Below are positions 19,178 to 28,273 of a stretch of DNA of 64,000 nt, piece by piece. Every line of letters begins with the position of its first letter. Positions within the stretch are counted from its first letter, which is position 1. Below the pieces are notes generated by a model, which ran no database searches, was not told the DNA's origin, and worked only from the letters and a program-made list of their open reading frames with translations. A program made the position numbers and the translations under genes. Source of the stretch: Bombilactobacillus bombi (GTDB taxonomy: Bacteria; Bacillota; Bacilli; Lactobacillales; Lactobacillaceae); NCBI RefSeq assembly GCF_003522965.1, contig NZ_CP031513.1, positions 1,674,001-1,738,000 on the forward strand, read 5' to 3'.

Positions 19178-20011
19178 TTAATCGCCCTCATCATTATAAA
19201 TAAATTTATTAATTACTTGTAAGACACTCTTGTCATCATGCAATTGCGAGTGTTCACCGCTAGTTCCAACTGCATTGTATTCTACAAAACGTTGCACTTG
19301 GGGTTTTAAAATATACTTAATAGAACGTGCAGAGCTCACGGAAACATATTTATCGGTATTTGATGAATCATTCACATTGCCATAAATATTTAAAACTTCA
19401 GCATTTGCTGGAAATTTAATGCGATTAATATATGTCCAAAGATATTTTGGAGTCATAAAAGCTGGTTTACCTTCAGGACTTAAGGGATTAATATTAGGCA
19501 AATCGCCAAATGCTACGACGCCGTCAAAGGGACCAGCCACGAGTGCCAAATGGTTAATCTTGGGCAACGGCTTATTATAAGTGTTAATTAAAAACGAAAC
19601 TAAAGCTACAGCACCTAAGGAATGTCCGACCGCATTATAAGTTTTAAAATGATAACGCTGGTATAAATCATTCAATATTTGATTAAACCAACGTTCAATA
19701 GTACCGGAAGGAATCCAACGATCTTTAAAAATTAACTGGATAATGGGAAATTTAGAGGTGGACCAATAGCCAGAATAGTGGATTTTACTGCTCCAATCGA
19801 CAGTAGCTCGCAAAAATACGGGCGATTGAGTGAATTTTTGTGCTGAGGTTACCATTTCGTGAGTAGTATAATCGCCACCACGAAAGCCGTGAACATAAAA
19901 AGTTGGAATTTGATCTTCACTAGAGGTTACAGAAATTTCAGTGGGTAATTTACAAGTGGGTATGTAGGCAGAATGCTGCTGTCGAAATTTCCTTTGATTC
20001 CACATCCCCAT
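19178..20011 (-). CDS. Alpha/beta hydrolase, DUF915 family
   Basis: 277 residues. FYVHGFRGGDYTTHEM (about 38-53) is the oxyanion-hole region and AVGHSLGAVALVSF has the nucleophile Ser131 in GHSLG. DUF915 proteins are common in lactobacilli, often as secreted or surface hydrolases of unknown substrate. This copy has no clear signal peptide, so it is probably cytoplasmic. A catalytic His is likely in SGEHSQLHDD near the C-terminus. AAGGAG precedes the ATG at 20011. It is translationally adjacent to the small GNAT-like gene and divergent from rnhA. Confidence 0.85.
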   Translation of the reverse strand: MGMWNQRKFRQQHSAYIPTCKLPTEISVTSSEDQIPTFYVHGFRGGDYTTHEMVTSAQKFTQSPVFLRATVDWSSKIHYSGYWSTSKFPIIQLIFKDRWIPSGTIERWFNQILNDLYQRYHFKTYNAVGHSLGAVALVSFLINTYNKPLPKINHLALVAGPFDGVVAFGDLPNINPLSPEGKPAFMTPKYLWTYINRIKFPANAEVLNIYGNVNDSSNTDKYVSVSSARSIKYILKPQVQRFVEYNAVGTSGEHSQLHDDKSVLQVINKFIYNDEGD

Positions 20012-20091
20012 GTTTGCGTCTCCTTGCTATTCTATCTTATAGAAGTTATCATACAGTTATTCAAGATTTAATTCTAGCGCAAGGTGACAAA

Positions 20092-20745
20092 ATGAAAAAG
20101 TATTATGCAGTGAAAAAGGGGCGCCACCCAGGGATATATTCAACCTGGCCGGAAGCGCAACAACAAGTACAAGGTTTTAAAGGTGCAATATTTAAAGGTT
20201 TTACAGAATTAAGTGCTGCTCAATCCTTTATAAAAAACAATAAATCTTCATTAAAAGCTCCCGAAACGCCTGAGGTTTTACTTTACACTGATGGTGGCAC
20301 TCGCAACACAGGTAATTATGCTGGGGGTCATGTAAAATCAACTGATAAGGCCGCTTGGGCTTATTTAATTAAAAGTCAAAATAAACATTATCAAGCTAGT
20401 GCTGGTCAATTAGGGGCAACTAATAATCAAATGGAGTTGCTGGCAGTTGTTAAGGGCCTCGAAAAATTAAATACTCTTAATTGGACACACAAAAATATTC
20501 TTTTAGTATCAGACTCACAATATGTTTTGAATGCTTTAACTAAGGGATGGTTAGCAGGTTGGCAAAAGCGAGGCTGGAAAAAAGCTGACGGTCAACCAGT
20601 TTTAAACAAAGATTTATGGCAACAAATATATAATCAATTATCAGCATTTACCAATTTACAATTTGCTTGGACTAAAGGACATGCTGCTAATGTAGATAAT
20701 AATTTTGTGGATCAGCTTTTGAATCAAACAATGGATCAAATGTAA
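20092..20745 (+). CDS. rnhA: Ribonuclease HI with N-terminal hybrid-binding domain
   Basis: 217 residues. Residues 1-48 (KYYAVKKGRHPGIYSTWPEA) form the RHBD/viroplasmin domain that binds RNA-DNA hybrids. Residues about 60-217 are the RNase H fold with the catalytic set Asp67 (YTDGG), Glu115 (NQMELLAV), Asp141 (SDSQYV) and Asp207. It removes RNA from hybrids during replication and repair. I use the ATG at 20092 (AAGGTGA upstream) since the RHBD begins exactly there; the frame is open further upstream to 20014 without homology. Confidence 0.93.
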   Translation: MKKYYAVKKGRHPGIYSTWPEAQQQVQGFKGAIFKGFTELSAAQSFIKNNKSSLKAPETPEVLLYTDGGTRNTGNYAGGHVKSTDKAAWAYLIKSQNKHYQASAGQLGATNNQMELLAVVKGLEKLNTLNWTHKNILLVSDSQYVLNALTKGWLAGWQKRGWKKADGQPVLNKDLWQQIYNQLSAFTNLQFAWTKGHAANVDNNFVDQLLNQTMDQM

Positions 20746-20839
20746 CAATCCTTATCATTTCCGTTTTAGGGAGATTAATTAATAGTTTTGTCTAGTAGTC
20801 AATGATGATAAAATAAACTTCAGAGGGAGTGTGAAAGTT

Positions 20840-21724
20840 ATGTGTTGGAAACACTATTTGACTTTAACGACAGCTACTTTGGCGTTAGTTTTAGGATTTC
20901 AAATGACTAACAGCACTAGTCAAGCCGCTACGTATAATTATCCAGTAGTGACAGTGACTAAAGCGCCTTATGCTAGTCTATATAATAGTGAAGGCGAAAG
21001 AGTTGTGGACCGTGTTTTACTAGCCAATACTGATTGGCGCGTAGGCGTTGTCCGCTATTTTGATGGAGGACCTGAAAATTTTCAACATCAATTGATGTAT
21101 CAAGTATCCACTTCAGAATGGCTGCGGGCCGATCAAAGCCAAGCTAATTTTAATCCGCAAACAGGTCAGTTGTTACCAGTAGCGAATGTCAATGCTGATC
21201 AAAGTGCTTTAATTAATGCTATGTTGACTGAATTAAATCGGTTGCGGGCTCAAAATGGTTTACACCCACTAACCAATAATGCAGAATTGAGCGCTTTTTC
21301 GCAACGTCGAGCCGAAGATTTACGACAAAAAGGGTATTTGAGTCATGCAGGATGGTGGTTTGAAAGTCATCCAGTAGGCTATGCTGCTGAAAATATTGAA
21401 ACGGCTTTTGATTTACATGACATCAATAAAACTGCCATTAACGCTATTGGTGAATTTTACGATGATCCTGGTAATCCTAATTTAGGTCACCGTAAAAGTA
21501 TGCTGAATCCTTATTTTACGCAAGTAGGAATGGGGATTGTCGCTGATGGATACGGGCGTTTCTATGTTGTTCAAACTTTTTTGAAGCCAGATATTCAAGA
21601 AAGTGATGCCGCAGGAATTAAAGCGTATGAAAATTATGTAAACGAAAAAGGTGAACGAGCACCATATAATTCTCATTATGATCGTGCTGGTCAGGCCATT
21701 ATTAAAAGACAAGATTTTAAATGA
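20840..21724 (+). CDS. Secreted CAP-domain (SCP/PR1-like) protein
   Basis: 294 residues with a signal peptide ending near SQAA. A region of about 100 residues (YPVVTVTKAPYASLYNSEGE...WLRADQ) resembles SLAP/GW-type wall-binding modules of lactobacilli. The CAP domain (about 130-255) has LLTELNRLRAQNGL-like entry, DLRQKGYLSHAG, AAENIETAF and GHRKSMLNPYFTQVGMGI. AGAGGGAG lies ten bases before the ATG at 20840; an in-frame GTG at 20831 is too close to it. The role is probably on the cell surface or wall; no activity can be assigned. Confidence 0.88.
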   Translation: MCWKHYLTLTTATLALVLGFQMTNSTSQAATYNYPVVTVTKAPYASLYNSEGERVVDRVLLANTDWRVGVVRYFDGGPENFQHQLMYQVSTSEWLRADQSQANFNPQTGQLLPVANVNADQSALINAMLTELNRLRAQNGLHPLTNNAELSAFSQRRAEDLRQKGYLSHAGWWFESHPVGYAAENIETAFDLHDINKTAINAIGEFYDDPGNPNLGHRKSMLNPYFTQVGMGIVADGYGRFYVVQTFLKPDIQESDAAGIKAYENYVNEKGERAPYNSHYDRAGQAIIKRQDFK

Positions 21725-21727
21725 AAG

Positions 21728-21768
21728 TAAATAAGAGGCGGAACATATTGTTCCGCCTCTTATTTGTC
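21728..21768. terminator. Terminator after the CAP-domain gene
   Basis: A perfect stem of about 16 bp (AATAAGAGGCGGAACA with its complement) with a 3-base loop, ending in TTATTTGT. It may also serve the convergent DUF1002 gene. Confidence 0.85.
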
Positions 21769-21807
21769 GTTATCATTTAAAAGAGTAAGTCTTATTTTTC
21801 CTATTAA

Positions 21808-22749
21808 TTAATGGAATAGGTTACTAAAAAAGTTGACGATACTAGTCCATAATTGCTGGAAAAAATTTTGATTTTGTGGAGTGTTAATTTTATTGAAGAT
21901 GCCTTGAGCTTTACTTTTAATGGTATCACTTAATTTACCAGCTTGATTCTTGAAGTCGCCATTTTTTAATGCTCCTGAATTGCGGACCTGGATTAAAATG
22001 TTAATAATTTGTTGTTTTTGATTATCGGAAAGAACATTTTGCAGGTTATTGTCTTTAATAGTGTTATTGACGATATTGGTAATCTGGTTGACTGTAATAT
22101 TAGGTCCAACTTTGGCCATTTCATTTTTAGCTTGCGCCACAGCGTTGTTTAATTGAGCGTCACTATAACCTTTTTGACCTTCATTTTGTTGGGTGATTTT
22201 ACTGAGAGTTCCCATTTCATTTTGAGCAGCAGTAACTTGATCTTGGTTGAGCGAGTTGCCATTTTGGCTGAAAGCGGCATACACTCCGGCTAAAGCACCC
22301 GAGCCATCAATAGGAGTAGCTGATGTCACATAAATATTAGCATCAGTTACACCAGCAGTTAATGCGGCATTACGATATTGATTAGCCGTGATGGTTGTAA
22401 TGTTATTTTTGCCATTGTAAGGGACAATTTCGACATTAATTCCAGAACCATGGCCTGTTTTTTCAATAAGTGCTGAAGACCAAACTCCTGAATTACTCGT
22501 AAAGTTATCCCCTGCTGGATTGAGATACTTAACTAAAGTATCACCATTAACAGTGATTTGCTGAGAATTATTATTATGAATTTTTTCTGATAAAACATCA
22601 ACTGTACCTTGGTGTTGTTCTGGAGTTAGAGAAGAGCCCAATGTCATAATCGGAGTGTCCCAATTATCAGCCTTAACTGTTGATTCTAGTCCGAAAACAC
22701 CTATAAAAGCCAATAGCATGGCTGTTAGTATACCTAATAATTTTTTCAT
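21808..22749 (-). CDS. Secreted DUF1002-family protein
   Basis: 313 residues with a signal peptide (about 1-27, cleaved near VKA). Residues 30-240 match the DUF1002 pattern: TLGSSLTPEQHQGTVDVL, then ALIEKTGHGSGINVEI and NIYVTSATPIDGSGALAGVY. The C-terminal part is helical and Gln/Asn-rich, ending in a hydrophobic, Trp/Phe-rich segment (QLWTSIVNFFSNLFH) that could be a membrane-interacting helix. The family is widespread in Firmicutes with unknown function. AAGGAG precedes the ATG. Monocistronic. Confidence 0.88.
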   Translation of the reverse strand: MKKLLGILTAMLLAFIGVFGLESTVKADNWDTPIMTLGSSLTPEQHQGTVDVLSEKIHNNNSQQITVNGDTLVKYLNPAGDNFTSNSGVWSSALIEKTGHGSGINVEIVPYNGKNNITTITANQYRNAALTAGVTDANIYVTSATPIDGSGALAGVYAAFSQNGNSLNQDQVTAAQNEMGTLSKITQQNEGQKGYSDAQLNNAVAQAKNEMAKVGPNITVNQITNIVNNTIKDNNLQNVLSDNQKQQIINILIQVRNSGALKNGDFKNQAGKLSDTIKSKAQGIFNKINTPQNQNFFQQLWTSIVNFFSNLFH

Positions 22750-22987
22750 TCAAAATCTCCTTCATAATTTCATCGCTTCAAGATAATTATAGCAGTCAGT
22801 GGTTCAAAGCACTATTAAGATACTGCAATTTAGGTAAAAGAGCATAAAAAGTTCTGAATTTGTTCAAGAATTAATTAAATCCAAAATGTTTTTAAAAAGG
22901 CAGAGCGTAGCTTTTGAACTAGCTTTTATGGTACACTTAAAGTTCTAGAAGTATAGATAAATTGGATTTTAATTAAGGAGAAAATCT

Positions 22988-24046
22988 ATGAAGATTGTAG
23001 TTTTAGCTGGGGGCCGTAGTACTGAGCGTAACGTTTCTTTATCTTCCGGTGTGAAGATTACTAATGCTTTGCGTTCTAAGGGTTATAAAGTCGCTTTGGT
23101 GGATTTATTTTTAGGTAAAGATGTTCAAGATACTGAGATTGATGAGCTATTTACCACTGAACCTGAACAAGAGGACCCAACAAAAATCAGTGATGAGATT
23201 CTGACAGATGAAAAAATTAATGCCTTACGTCCAGGAAAAAGTAAAGCCTTGTTCGGCCCCAATGTTTTGAAGATTTGTCAAGCAGCAGATATGGTTTATT
23301 TAGGTTTGCATGGCGAAGATGGGGAAAATGGTAAGGTTCAAGCAGTATTAGATTTATTTGAAATTCGTTACACTGGTAGTGGCACTTTAGCATCAGGTTT
23401 GGCGATGAATAAGAAATTTTCTAAAGAAATTTTCCAACAAAATCAAATCCCAACAGCTCAATATATTGTTGCTGATCAAGTAGAATTATCTGCTTCTGAA
23501 ATTCCATTTGATTTTCCAGTGGTTGTTAAGCCAGCTAATGGTGGCTCCAGCGTTGGGACTCACATTGTTAGTCGTGAATTAGATTTAGCTGCAGCATTAA
23601 AGGATGCCTTAAAGTTTGATAATGAAGCCTTAATTGAAGAATATATTCAAGGACGGGAGTTTTCAGTAGCTATTGTCGATGGGCAAGTTTTGCCACCTGT
23701 CGAAATTGTGGTAACTAGCGGCTGGTATGACTTCGAACATAAATTCCAAGATAATTCGGTGACTCATTTTATTACACCACCAGAATTAGATGATTCCATT
23801 CAAAAGCAAATGCAACGGTTAACTAAAGAAACCTTTGCTGCATTAGGCATGCAGAACTATGGCCGCATTGATTTTCTCGTGGCAGATGATACAGCTTATG
23901 TGATAGAAGCTAACTCTTTGCCTGGAATGACACCACGGTCTTTGATACCGCGCGAAGCAGCAGTTGTGGGCATTAGCTATGAAGATTTATGTGAGAAAAT
24001 TGTTCAAAGTAAGTTAAGAATTTATGAACAACAAAATAATAATTAA
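22988..24046 (+). CDS. ddl: D-alanine-D-alanine/D-lactate ligase family protein
   Basis: 352 residues of the ATP-grasp D-Ala ligase family, which makes the terminal dipeptide or depsipeptide of peptidoglycan. [16 protein letters not shown] (residues 6-21) binds the first D-Ala; [15 protein letters not shown] (178-192) is the grasp loop; [12 protein letters not shown] holds Mg2+ ligands. The omega-loop residue equivalent to E. coli DdlB Tyr216 is Phe253 (EHKFQDNSV). In Leuconostoc and other lactobacilli this Phe favours D-lactate and goes with intrinsic vancomycin resistance. The [10 protein letters not shown] start differs from the usual housekeeping lactobacillar Ddl, so a second ligase may exist elsewhere. 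AAGGAG precedes the ATG. Confidence 0.88.
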   Translation: MKIVVLAGGRSTERNVSLSSGVKITNALRSKGYKVALVDLFLGKDVQDTEIDELFTTEPEQEDPTKISDEILTDEKINALRPGKSKALFGPNVLKICQAADMVYLGLHGEDGENGKVQAVLDLFEIRYTGSGTLASGLAMNKKFSKEIFQQNQIPTAQYIVADQVELSASEIPFDFPVVVKPANGGSSVGTHIVSRELDLAAALKDALKFDNEALIEEYIQGREFSVAIVDGQVLPPVEIVVTSGWYDFEHKFQDNSVTHFITPPELDDSIQKQMQRLTKETFAALGMQNYGRIDFLVADDTAYVIEANSLPGMTPRSLIPREAAVVGISYEDLCEKIVQSKLRIYEQQNNN

Positions 24047-24054
24047 TTATTTCC

Positions 24055-24085
24055 AGAAAGAGCGAAATTAATTCGCTCTTTTTTA
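24055..24085 (+). terminator. Terminator after ddl
   Basis: AAAGAGCGAA (24057-24066) pairs with TTCGCTCTTT (24072-24081), followed by Ts. Confidence 0.88.
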
Positions 24086-24099
24086 TTATCAAAAATTGA

Positions 24100-24148
24100 T
24101 TGTCATTGAAGGCGAGAGCGCGTACAATTTAATTGGAATATACCAATT
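24100..24148 (+). promoter_or_regulatory. nagA promoter with NagR-like operator
   Basis: TTGTCA (24100-24105) and TACAAT (24123-24128) with 17-base spacing. Just downstream, at the expected start of transcription, is AATTGGAATATACCAATT (24131-24148), with perfect 6-base arms around a 6-base centre. It resembles the GntR-type NagR/YvoA sites that respond to glucosamine-6-P or GlcNAc-6-P. Two GntR/UTRA regulators occur in the window but neither is adjacent. Confidence 0.6.
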
Positions 24149-24161
24149 GGGAGGAAAACTA

Positions 24162-25316
24162 ATGAAATATTTGCATGCGGCAAAATTCTTTTTGCATAAT
24201 ACGACAGAAAATGGCGGTTATTTAGAAATAACTGATGATGGTAAATTTGGACATTATTTGCCAGAATCACAGCAGCCTACTGGTGAAATTTTAGATTATG
24301 GTCACGACTGGATTGCTCCGGGGTTAATTGATACTCACATTCATGGATTATTAGGTCATGATGTCATGGACAATGATGCGGCGGGCATTGATGCTATGGC
24401 CCAAGGGTTATTAAAGTGTGGTGTCACCTCCTGGTTGCCAACAACAGTTACAGGATCCAAAGAACAATTGCGCGATATTTGTGCTACTATCGCCCAAAAT
24501 CAATCCCAATTTACTGGTGCTAAGGTAGCAGGTATTAATTTTGAGGGTCCTTTCTTTACACCTGAACATAAAGGAGCTCAAAATCCAAAATATTTTGGGG
24601 ATCCTGATGTGGATACTTTTAATGAGTGGCAAGAAGCTGCTCAAGGTTTGTTGCGTCAAATTACTATTGCACCAGAACGTGATGGTGCTGTCGAATTTAC
24701 ACAAAAAGTGAGTGCAACAGGCGTTGTTGTTTGCTTAGGTCATAGTTCTGCTACTTTTGAACAAGCTAAAGCTTGTGTGGAGGCAGGAGCAACCACCTTT
24801 ACTCATACATTTAATGCGATGAGTCCTCTAAATCATCGTGCACCGGGGATGGTGGGTGCAGCGATGAGTTTAACAGGTGTGAATGATGAACTGATTTGCG
24901 ATGGTCATCATGTTAATCCTTATGCAGCCCGGATTTTAATTAATGTTAAAAGTCCAGAGCATATTGTTTTAGTGACAGATTGTATGTCTGCAGGTATGAT
25001 GCCAGATGGAGATTATATGTTAGGTGAATTGCCAGTCGTAGTTGGTAATGGCACTGCACGCCTAAAAGATGAGACTCATAACTTAGCTGGTAGTATTTTA
25101 AAACTAAATGATGCTATTAAGAATTTAGTTGACTGGAATATTGCCACTCCAGAGCAGGCTGTCAAAATGGCTACTGCTACTCCAGCTCAAAGTGCTGGAA
25201 TTGCCAATCATGCAGGGGCAATTTTACCTGGTCGCGCAGCTGACTTTATTGTCTTAGATCCACAAATGAATCTGCAAGCAACTTATTTAGATGGTGTTAG
25301 TCGCTATCAAGCTTAA
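24162..25316 (+). CDS. nagA: N-acetylglucosamine-6-phosphate deacetylase
   Basis: A 384-residue amidohydrolase-fold enzyme that removes acetate from GlcNAc-6-P on the route to fructose-6-P and for wall recycling. Metal and catalytic residues are visible: His59 and His61 in DTHIHG, Glu128 in NFEGPF, His194 in GHSSA, His215 in THTFNAM and Asp273 in VTDCMSAG. The frame is open from 24096 but the ATG at 24162 has GGGAGGA just upstream and begins the homology. Monocistronic, between its own promoter and a terminator. Substrate supply may come from PTS import or wall turnover. Confidence 0.94.
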   Translation: MKYLHAAKFFLHNTTENGGYLEITDDGKFGHYLPESQQPTGEILDYGHDWIAPGLIDTHIHGLLGHDVMDNDAAGIDAMAQGLLKCGVTSWLPTTVTGSKEQLRDICATIAQNQSQFTGAKVAGINFEGPFFTPEHKGAQNPKYFGDPDVDTFNEWQEAAQGLLRQITIAPERDGAVEFTQKVSATGVVVCLGHSSATFEQAKACVEAGATTFTHTFNAMSPLNHRAPGMVGAAMSLTGVNDELICDGHHVNPYAARILINVKSPEHIVLVTDCMSAGMMPDGDYMLGELPVVVGNGTARLKDETHNLAGSILKLNDAIKNLVDWNIATPEQAVKMATATPAQSAGIANHAGAILPGRAADFIVLDPQMNLQATYLDGVSRYQA

Positions 25317-25324
25317 ATTAACAA

Positions 25325-25363
25325 GAGTTCAATTCTAATTTTAAAGGAATTGGACTTTTTTTA
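25325..25363 (+). terminator. Terminator after nagA
   Basis: AGTTCAATTC (25326-25335) pairs with GAATTGGACT (25347-25356) with one G-T wobble, then seven Ts. Confidence 0.85.
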
Positions 25364-25375
25364 AAATATTTATGA

Positions 25376-25455
25376 CAACCGGTTGACATATAAATGTAAA
25401 ACGCTATAATAAATTATTGTAAGCGTTTAAAGAAAGCGCTATGCTAACCGGTTAG
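25376..25455 (+). promoter_or_regulatory. Sucrose operon promoter with two LacI operators and cre-like site
   Basis: Operator 1 is CAACCGGTTG (25376-25385), overlapping the -35 TTGACA (25383-25388). The -10 TATAAT is at 25405-25410, 16 bases on. TGTAAGCGTTTAAA (25418-25431) fits the CcpA cre consensus except near its 3' end and lies at the expected start site. Operator 2 is CTAACCGGTTAG (25444-25455). Two operators 69 bases apart centre to centre could permit looping. The regulator is very likely the LacI protein at 28274. Confidence 0.75.
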
Positions 25456-25484
25456 TCTAAATTAAAGAAATCGAGGCAGTCAAG

Positions 25485-26765
25485 ATGAATTCAACAAAAC
25501 AGCTGACCAAAACATTAAAAAATCCGTCCTATTTGCAAAGTTCATTAACGTTATTGTTATTCTTTGCATCTTGGGGTGTCTGGTGGTCATTTTTTCAATT
25601 ATGGCTCACTTCCACGAAAAATGGCTTAGGATTATCAGGTAGTGCCGTTGGAACAATTTATTCGGCTAATTCAGTTGTCACATTAATTTTGATGTTTGTG
25701 TATGGTACTTTACAAGATAAGTTGATTATTAAGCGTTATTTATTGATTTTTTGTGCAACGCTTGATGCTTTAATTGGACCATTTTTTGTCTGGATATATG
25801 CACCATTATTGCACCATAACTTTGCTTTGGGAATTATTGCTGGTTCGTTTATGTTATCAGCAGGTTTTTTGTCAGCTTCTGGTATTTTTGAAGCTGTTTC
25901 AGAAAAGTTAAGCCGGCGGTTTAATTTTGAATATGGCCAAGCACGGGCCTGGGGCTCCTTTGGATATGCTGCAGTAGCACTGTTAGCTGGATTTTTGTTT
26001 CCAATTAATCCGCAATTAAATTTTTGGGCAGGGTCTATTTTTGGCGTCTTATTATTGTTAGAATTATTGCTATGGGTTCCTAAGATTGAAAGAAATGCCG
26101 ATATATCTGATGATGCGGATACGGGTAATAAAACACCTAAGCTGAAAGATATGTTAAGTTTATTAAAAATCAAAGACTTATGGCTAATTATTATTTTTAT
26201 TATGTTTACGAATACTTTTTATACTGTTTTTGACCAGCAGATGTTTCCAGATTTTTATACTAAGTTGTTTGCTACAGCAGCTTTAGGACAACATATGTAT
26301 GGGATTTTAAATTCAGTGCAAGTGTTTTTTGAAGCTTTAATAATGAGTCTGGTACCTATTTTAATGAAAAAAATTGGCGTTCGTAATGCGCTATTACTTG
26401 GTGTAACCGTAATGTTTATTCGTATTGGTGGTTGTGGCTTGTTCCATGATCCTATAATAATATCATGTATTAAAATGTTACATTCCATTGAAGTGCCTTT
26501 ATTTTCTTTGCCAATTTTCCGTTACTTTACGCTACATTTTGATACTAAATTATCGGCCACTTTATATATGATTGGGTTTCAAGTAGCTTCACAGATTGGG
26601 CAAGCGCTATTGTCTAATCCGTTAGGTTCTTTACGAGATAATATTGGTTATAGCAGTACCTTCCATATTATTGCATTGACTGTTTTAGTAGCTGGCATTT
26701 ATGCTTTCTTTGTTTTGAAAAAAGATAATCAAGACGTTAATGGTGAACCCTTTATTCGTTCTTAA
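25485..26765 (+). CDS. MFS oligosaccharide:H+ symporter (LacY/CscB-like), probably sucrose
   Basis: 426 residues with twelve predicted membrane helices. FFASWGVWWSFFQLWL in helix 1, GTIYSANSVVTLILMFVYG and YGQARAWGSFGYA between helices 4 and 5 match the LacY/CscB/RafB group of disaccharide:proton symporters. It brings in unphosphorylated sugar, unlike the PTS systems earlier in the window. A GH32 hydrolase and a LacI regulator follow directly, which points to sucrose or short fructo-oligosaccharides. CGAGGCAG precedes the ATG. Substrate is inferred from context. Confidence 0.86.
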   Translation: MNSTKQLTKTLKNPSYLQSSLTLLLFFASWGVWWSFFQLWLTSTKNGLGLSGSAVGTIYSANSVVTLILMFVYGTLQDKLIIKRYLLIFCATLDALIGPFFVWIYAPLLHHNFALGIIAGSFMLSAGFLSASGIFEAVSEKLSRRFNFEYGQARAWGSFGYAAVALLAGFLFPINPQLNFWAGSIFGVLLLLELLLWVPKIERNADISDDADTGNKTPKLKDMLSLLKIKDLWLIIIFIMFTNTFYTVFDQQMFPDFYTKLFATAALGQHMYGILNSVQVFFEALIMSLVPILMKKIGVRNALLLGVTVMFIRIGGCGLFHDPIIISCIKMLHSIEVPLFSLPIFRYFTLHFDTKLSATLYMIGFQVASQIGQALLSNPLGSLRDNIGYSSTFHIIALTVLVAGIYAFFVLKKDNQDVNGEPFIRS

Positions 26766-26788
26766 ATAAAAAGAAGTGAGGTTTTATA

Positions 26789-28228
26789 ATGACACAGAAT
26801 CCAATTCAACTAACTAATTCGCGTTATCGACTGGGATATCACTTGATGGCACCAGCTGGCTGGATTAATGATCCCAATGGCTTTTGTTATTTTAAAGGAT
26901 ATTATCATATCTTTTATCAATATCATCCTTATTCGGCAGAATGGGGGCCCATGCATTGGGGACATGCCCGCAGCAAGGATTTAATCCATTGGCAGACTTT
27001 ACCTACAGCCTTAATACCTGGAGATTCCGAAGATAAAGATGGCTGTTTCTCCGGAAGTGCGATTGTCAAAGATGATACACTGTATTTAATTTATACGGGT
27101 AATAATTATTATGACGATGGCGATCCTGATCATTATTGGCAAAATCAAAACTTAGCCTATAGTCAAGATGGGATTCATTTTACTAAATACGACAAGAATC
27201 CAATTATTGCAACACCACCAACAGATAATACTCAAAACTTTCGTGATCCGAAAGTTTGGGAACATGATGGCCATTACTATGTGGCTTTGGGCAGTCAAGA
27301 TCAAGCCAAGTTAGGACGTTTATTATTATATAAATCAGATGATTTAAAACAGTGGCAATATTTAGGACCAATTGCACATTCTCAAAGTGTTGAACAAGAA
27401 GGTTACATGTGGGAATGTCCCGATTTATTCCATCTCAATGGACAAGATATATTGGTAACATCTCCTCAAGGAATTGCAGCGCAAGAACAGCAATATTTGA
27501 ATTTGCATCAAACCGGTTATTTTGTGGGTGAATTAGACTATCAAGCACCAAAATTTAAGCGGGGTGATTTTCATGAACTGGATCAAGGACATGATTTTTA
27601 TGCTGCCCAAACGATGCTAACGCCAGATGGTCGACGCGTTTTGATTGGTTGGTTAAATATGTGGGAAAGTGAAATGCCTGAACAAGTTGATGGCTGGGCA
27701 GGAGCTTTAACTTTACCTAGAGAATTAATTTATCAAAATAACCACCTTTATCAAATGCCTGTCGCAGAAACAAAGTCTTTACGGCAACAAAAACTGCGCG
27801 ATGAACAACTTATGGTTCAATCTGAAACAGAATTAGTGAATAACCAATCTCAAGTTGAAATTAATTTGCAGTTAGACTCAACTAAAACAACTGCTCAGCA
27901 TTTTGTTGTTCAATTTACCGATCCGCAAACGCACGCCAATGTTCAATTAGAATATGATTTTGCACAACAATTATTTACTCTCAAACGAAGTGATCGCTCT
28001 GATGCACGTTTTGCTCAATTACGTTCCAATGAAAAATTACAAATCCAGATTTTTGTGGATACCAGTTCATTAGAAATTTTCTTGAATCAAGGCGAATCTA
28101 CCATCACGGAACGTTATTATTTTGACCATGCACCACAGATTAGTTTAACTAGTGACCAAGATCTGGCATTCAATTGCCAAATATATCAATTAGAAAAGCA
28201 ATCGAATAATTATCAGATTAATGAATAA
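26789..28228 (+). CDS. GH32 sucrose hydrolase (beta-fructofuranosidase)
   Basis: A 479-residue five-bladed propeller enzyme plus a C-terminal beta-sandwich (from about residue 340). The GH32 triad is complete: nucleophile Asp28 in NDPNG, transition-state Asp153 in FRDPKVW and acid/base Glu209 in WECPDLF. No signal peptide, so it acts in the cytoplasm. Sucrose-6-P hydrolases and plain sucrases look alike, but the partner here is an MFS symporter rather than a sucrose PTS, so free sucrose or kestose is the expected substrate. GTGAGG precedes the ATG, 23 bases after the symporter. Confidence 0.92.
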   Translation: MTQNPIQLTNSRYRLGYHLMAPAGWINDPNGFCYFKGYYHIFYQYHPYSAEWGPMHWGHARSKDLIHWQTLPTALIPGDSEDKDGCFSGSAIVKDDTLYLIYTGNNYYDDGDPDHYWQNQNLAYSQDGIHFTKYDKNPIIATPPTDNTQNFRDPKVWEHDGHYYVALGSQDQAKLGRLLLYKSDDLKQWQYLGPIAHSQSVEQEGYMWECPDLFHLNGQDILVTSPQGIAAQEQQYLNLHQTGYFVGELDYQAPKFKRGDFHELDQGHDFYAAQTMLTPDGRRVLIGWLNMWESEMPEQVDGWAGALTLPRELIYQNNHLYQMPVAETKSLRQQKLRDEQLMVQSETELVNNQSQVEINLQLDSTKTTAQHFVVQFTDPQTHANVQLEYDFAQQLFTLKRSDRSDARFAQLRSNEKLQIQIFVDTSSLEIFLNQGESTITERYYFDHAPQISLTSDQDLAFNCQIYQLEKQSNNYQINE

Positions 28229-28273
28229 TTGGGTATATAATTAAACTAACTATTCATTTAATGAGGGAAAAAA

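Noticed and set aside
25736-26173. 145-codon minus-strand frame inside the sucrose symporter
   Set aside because: No ribosome site, low-complexity Asn/Lys/Pro composition, and fully inside a well-supported membrane protein gene.
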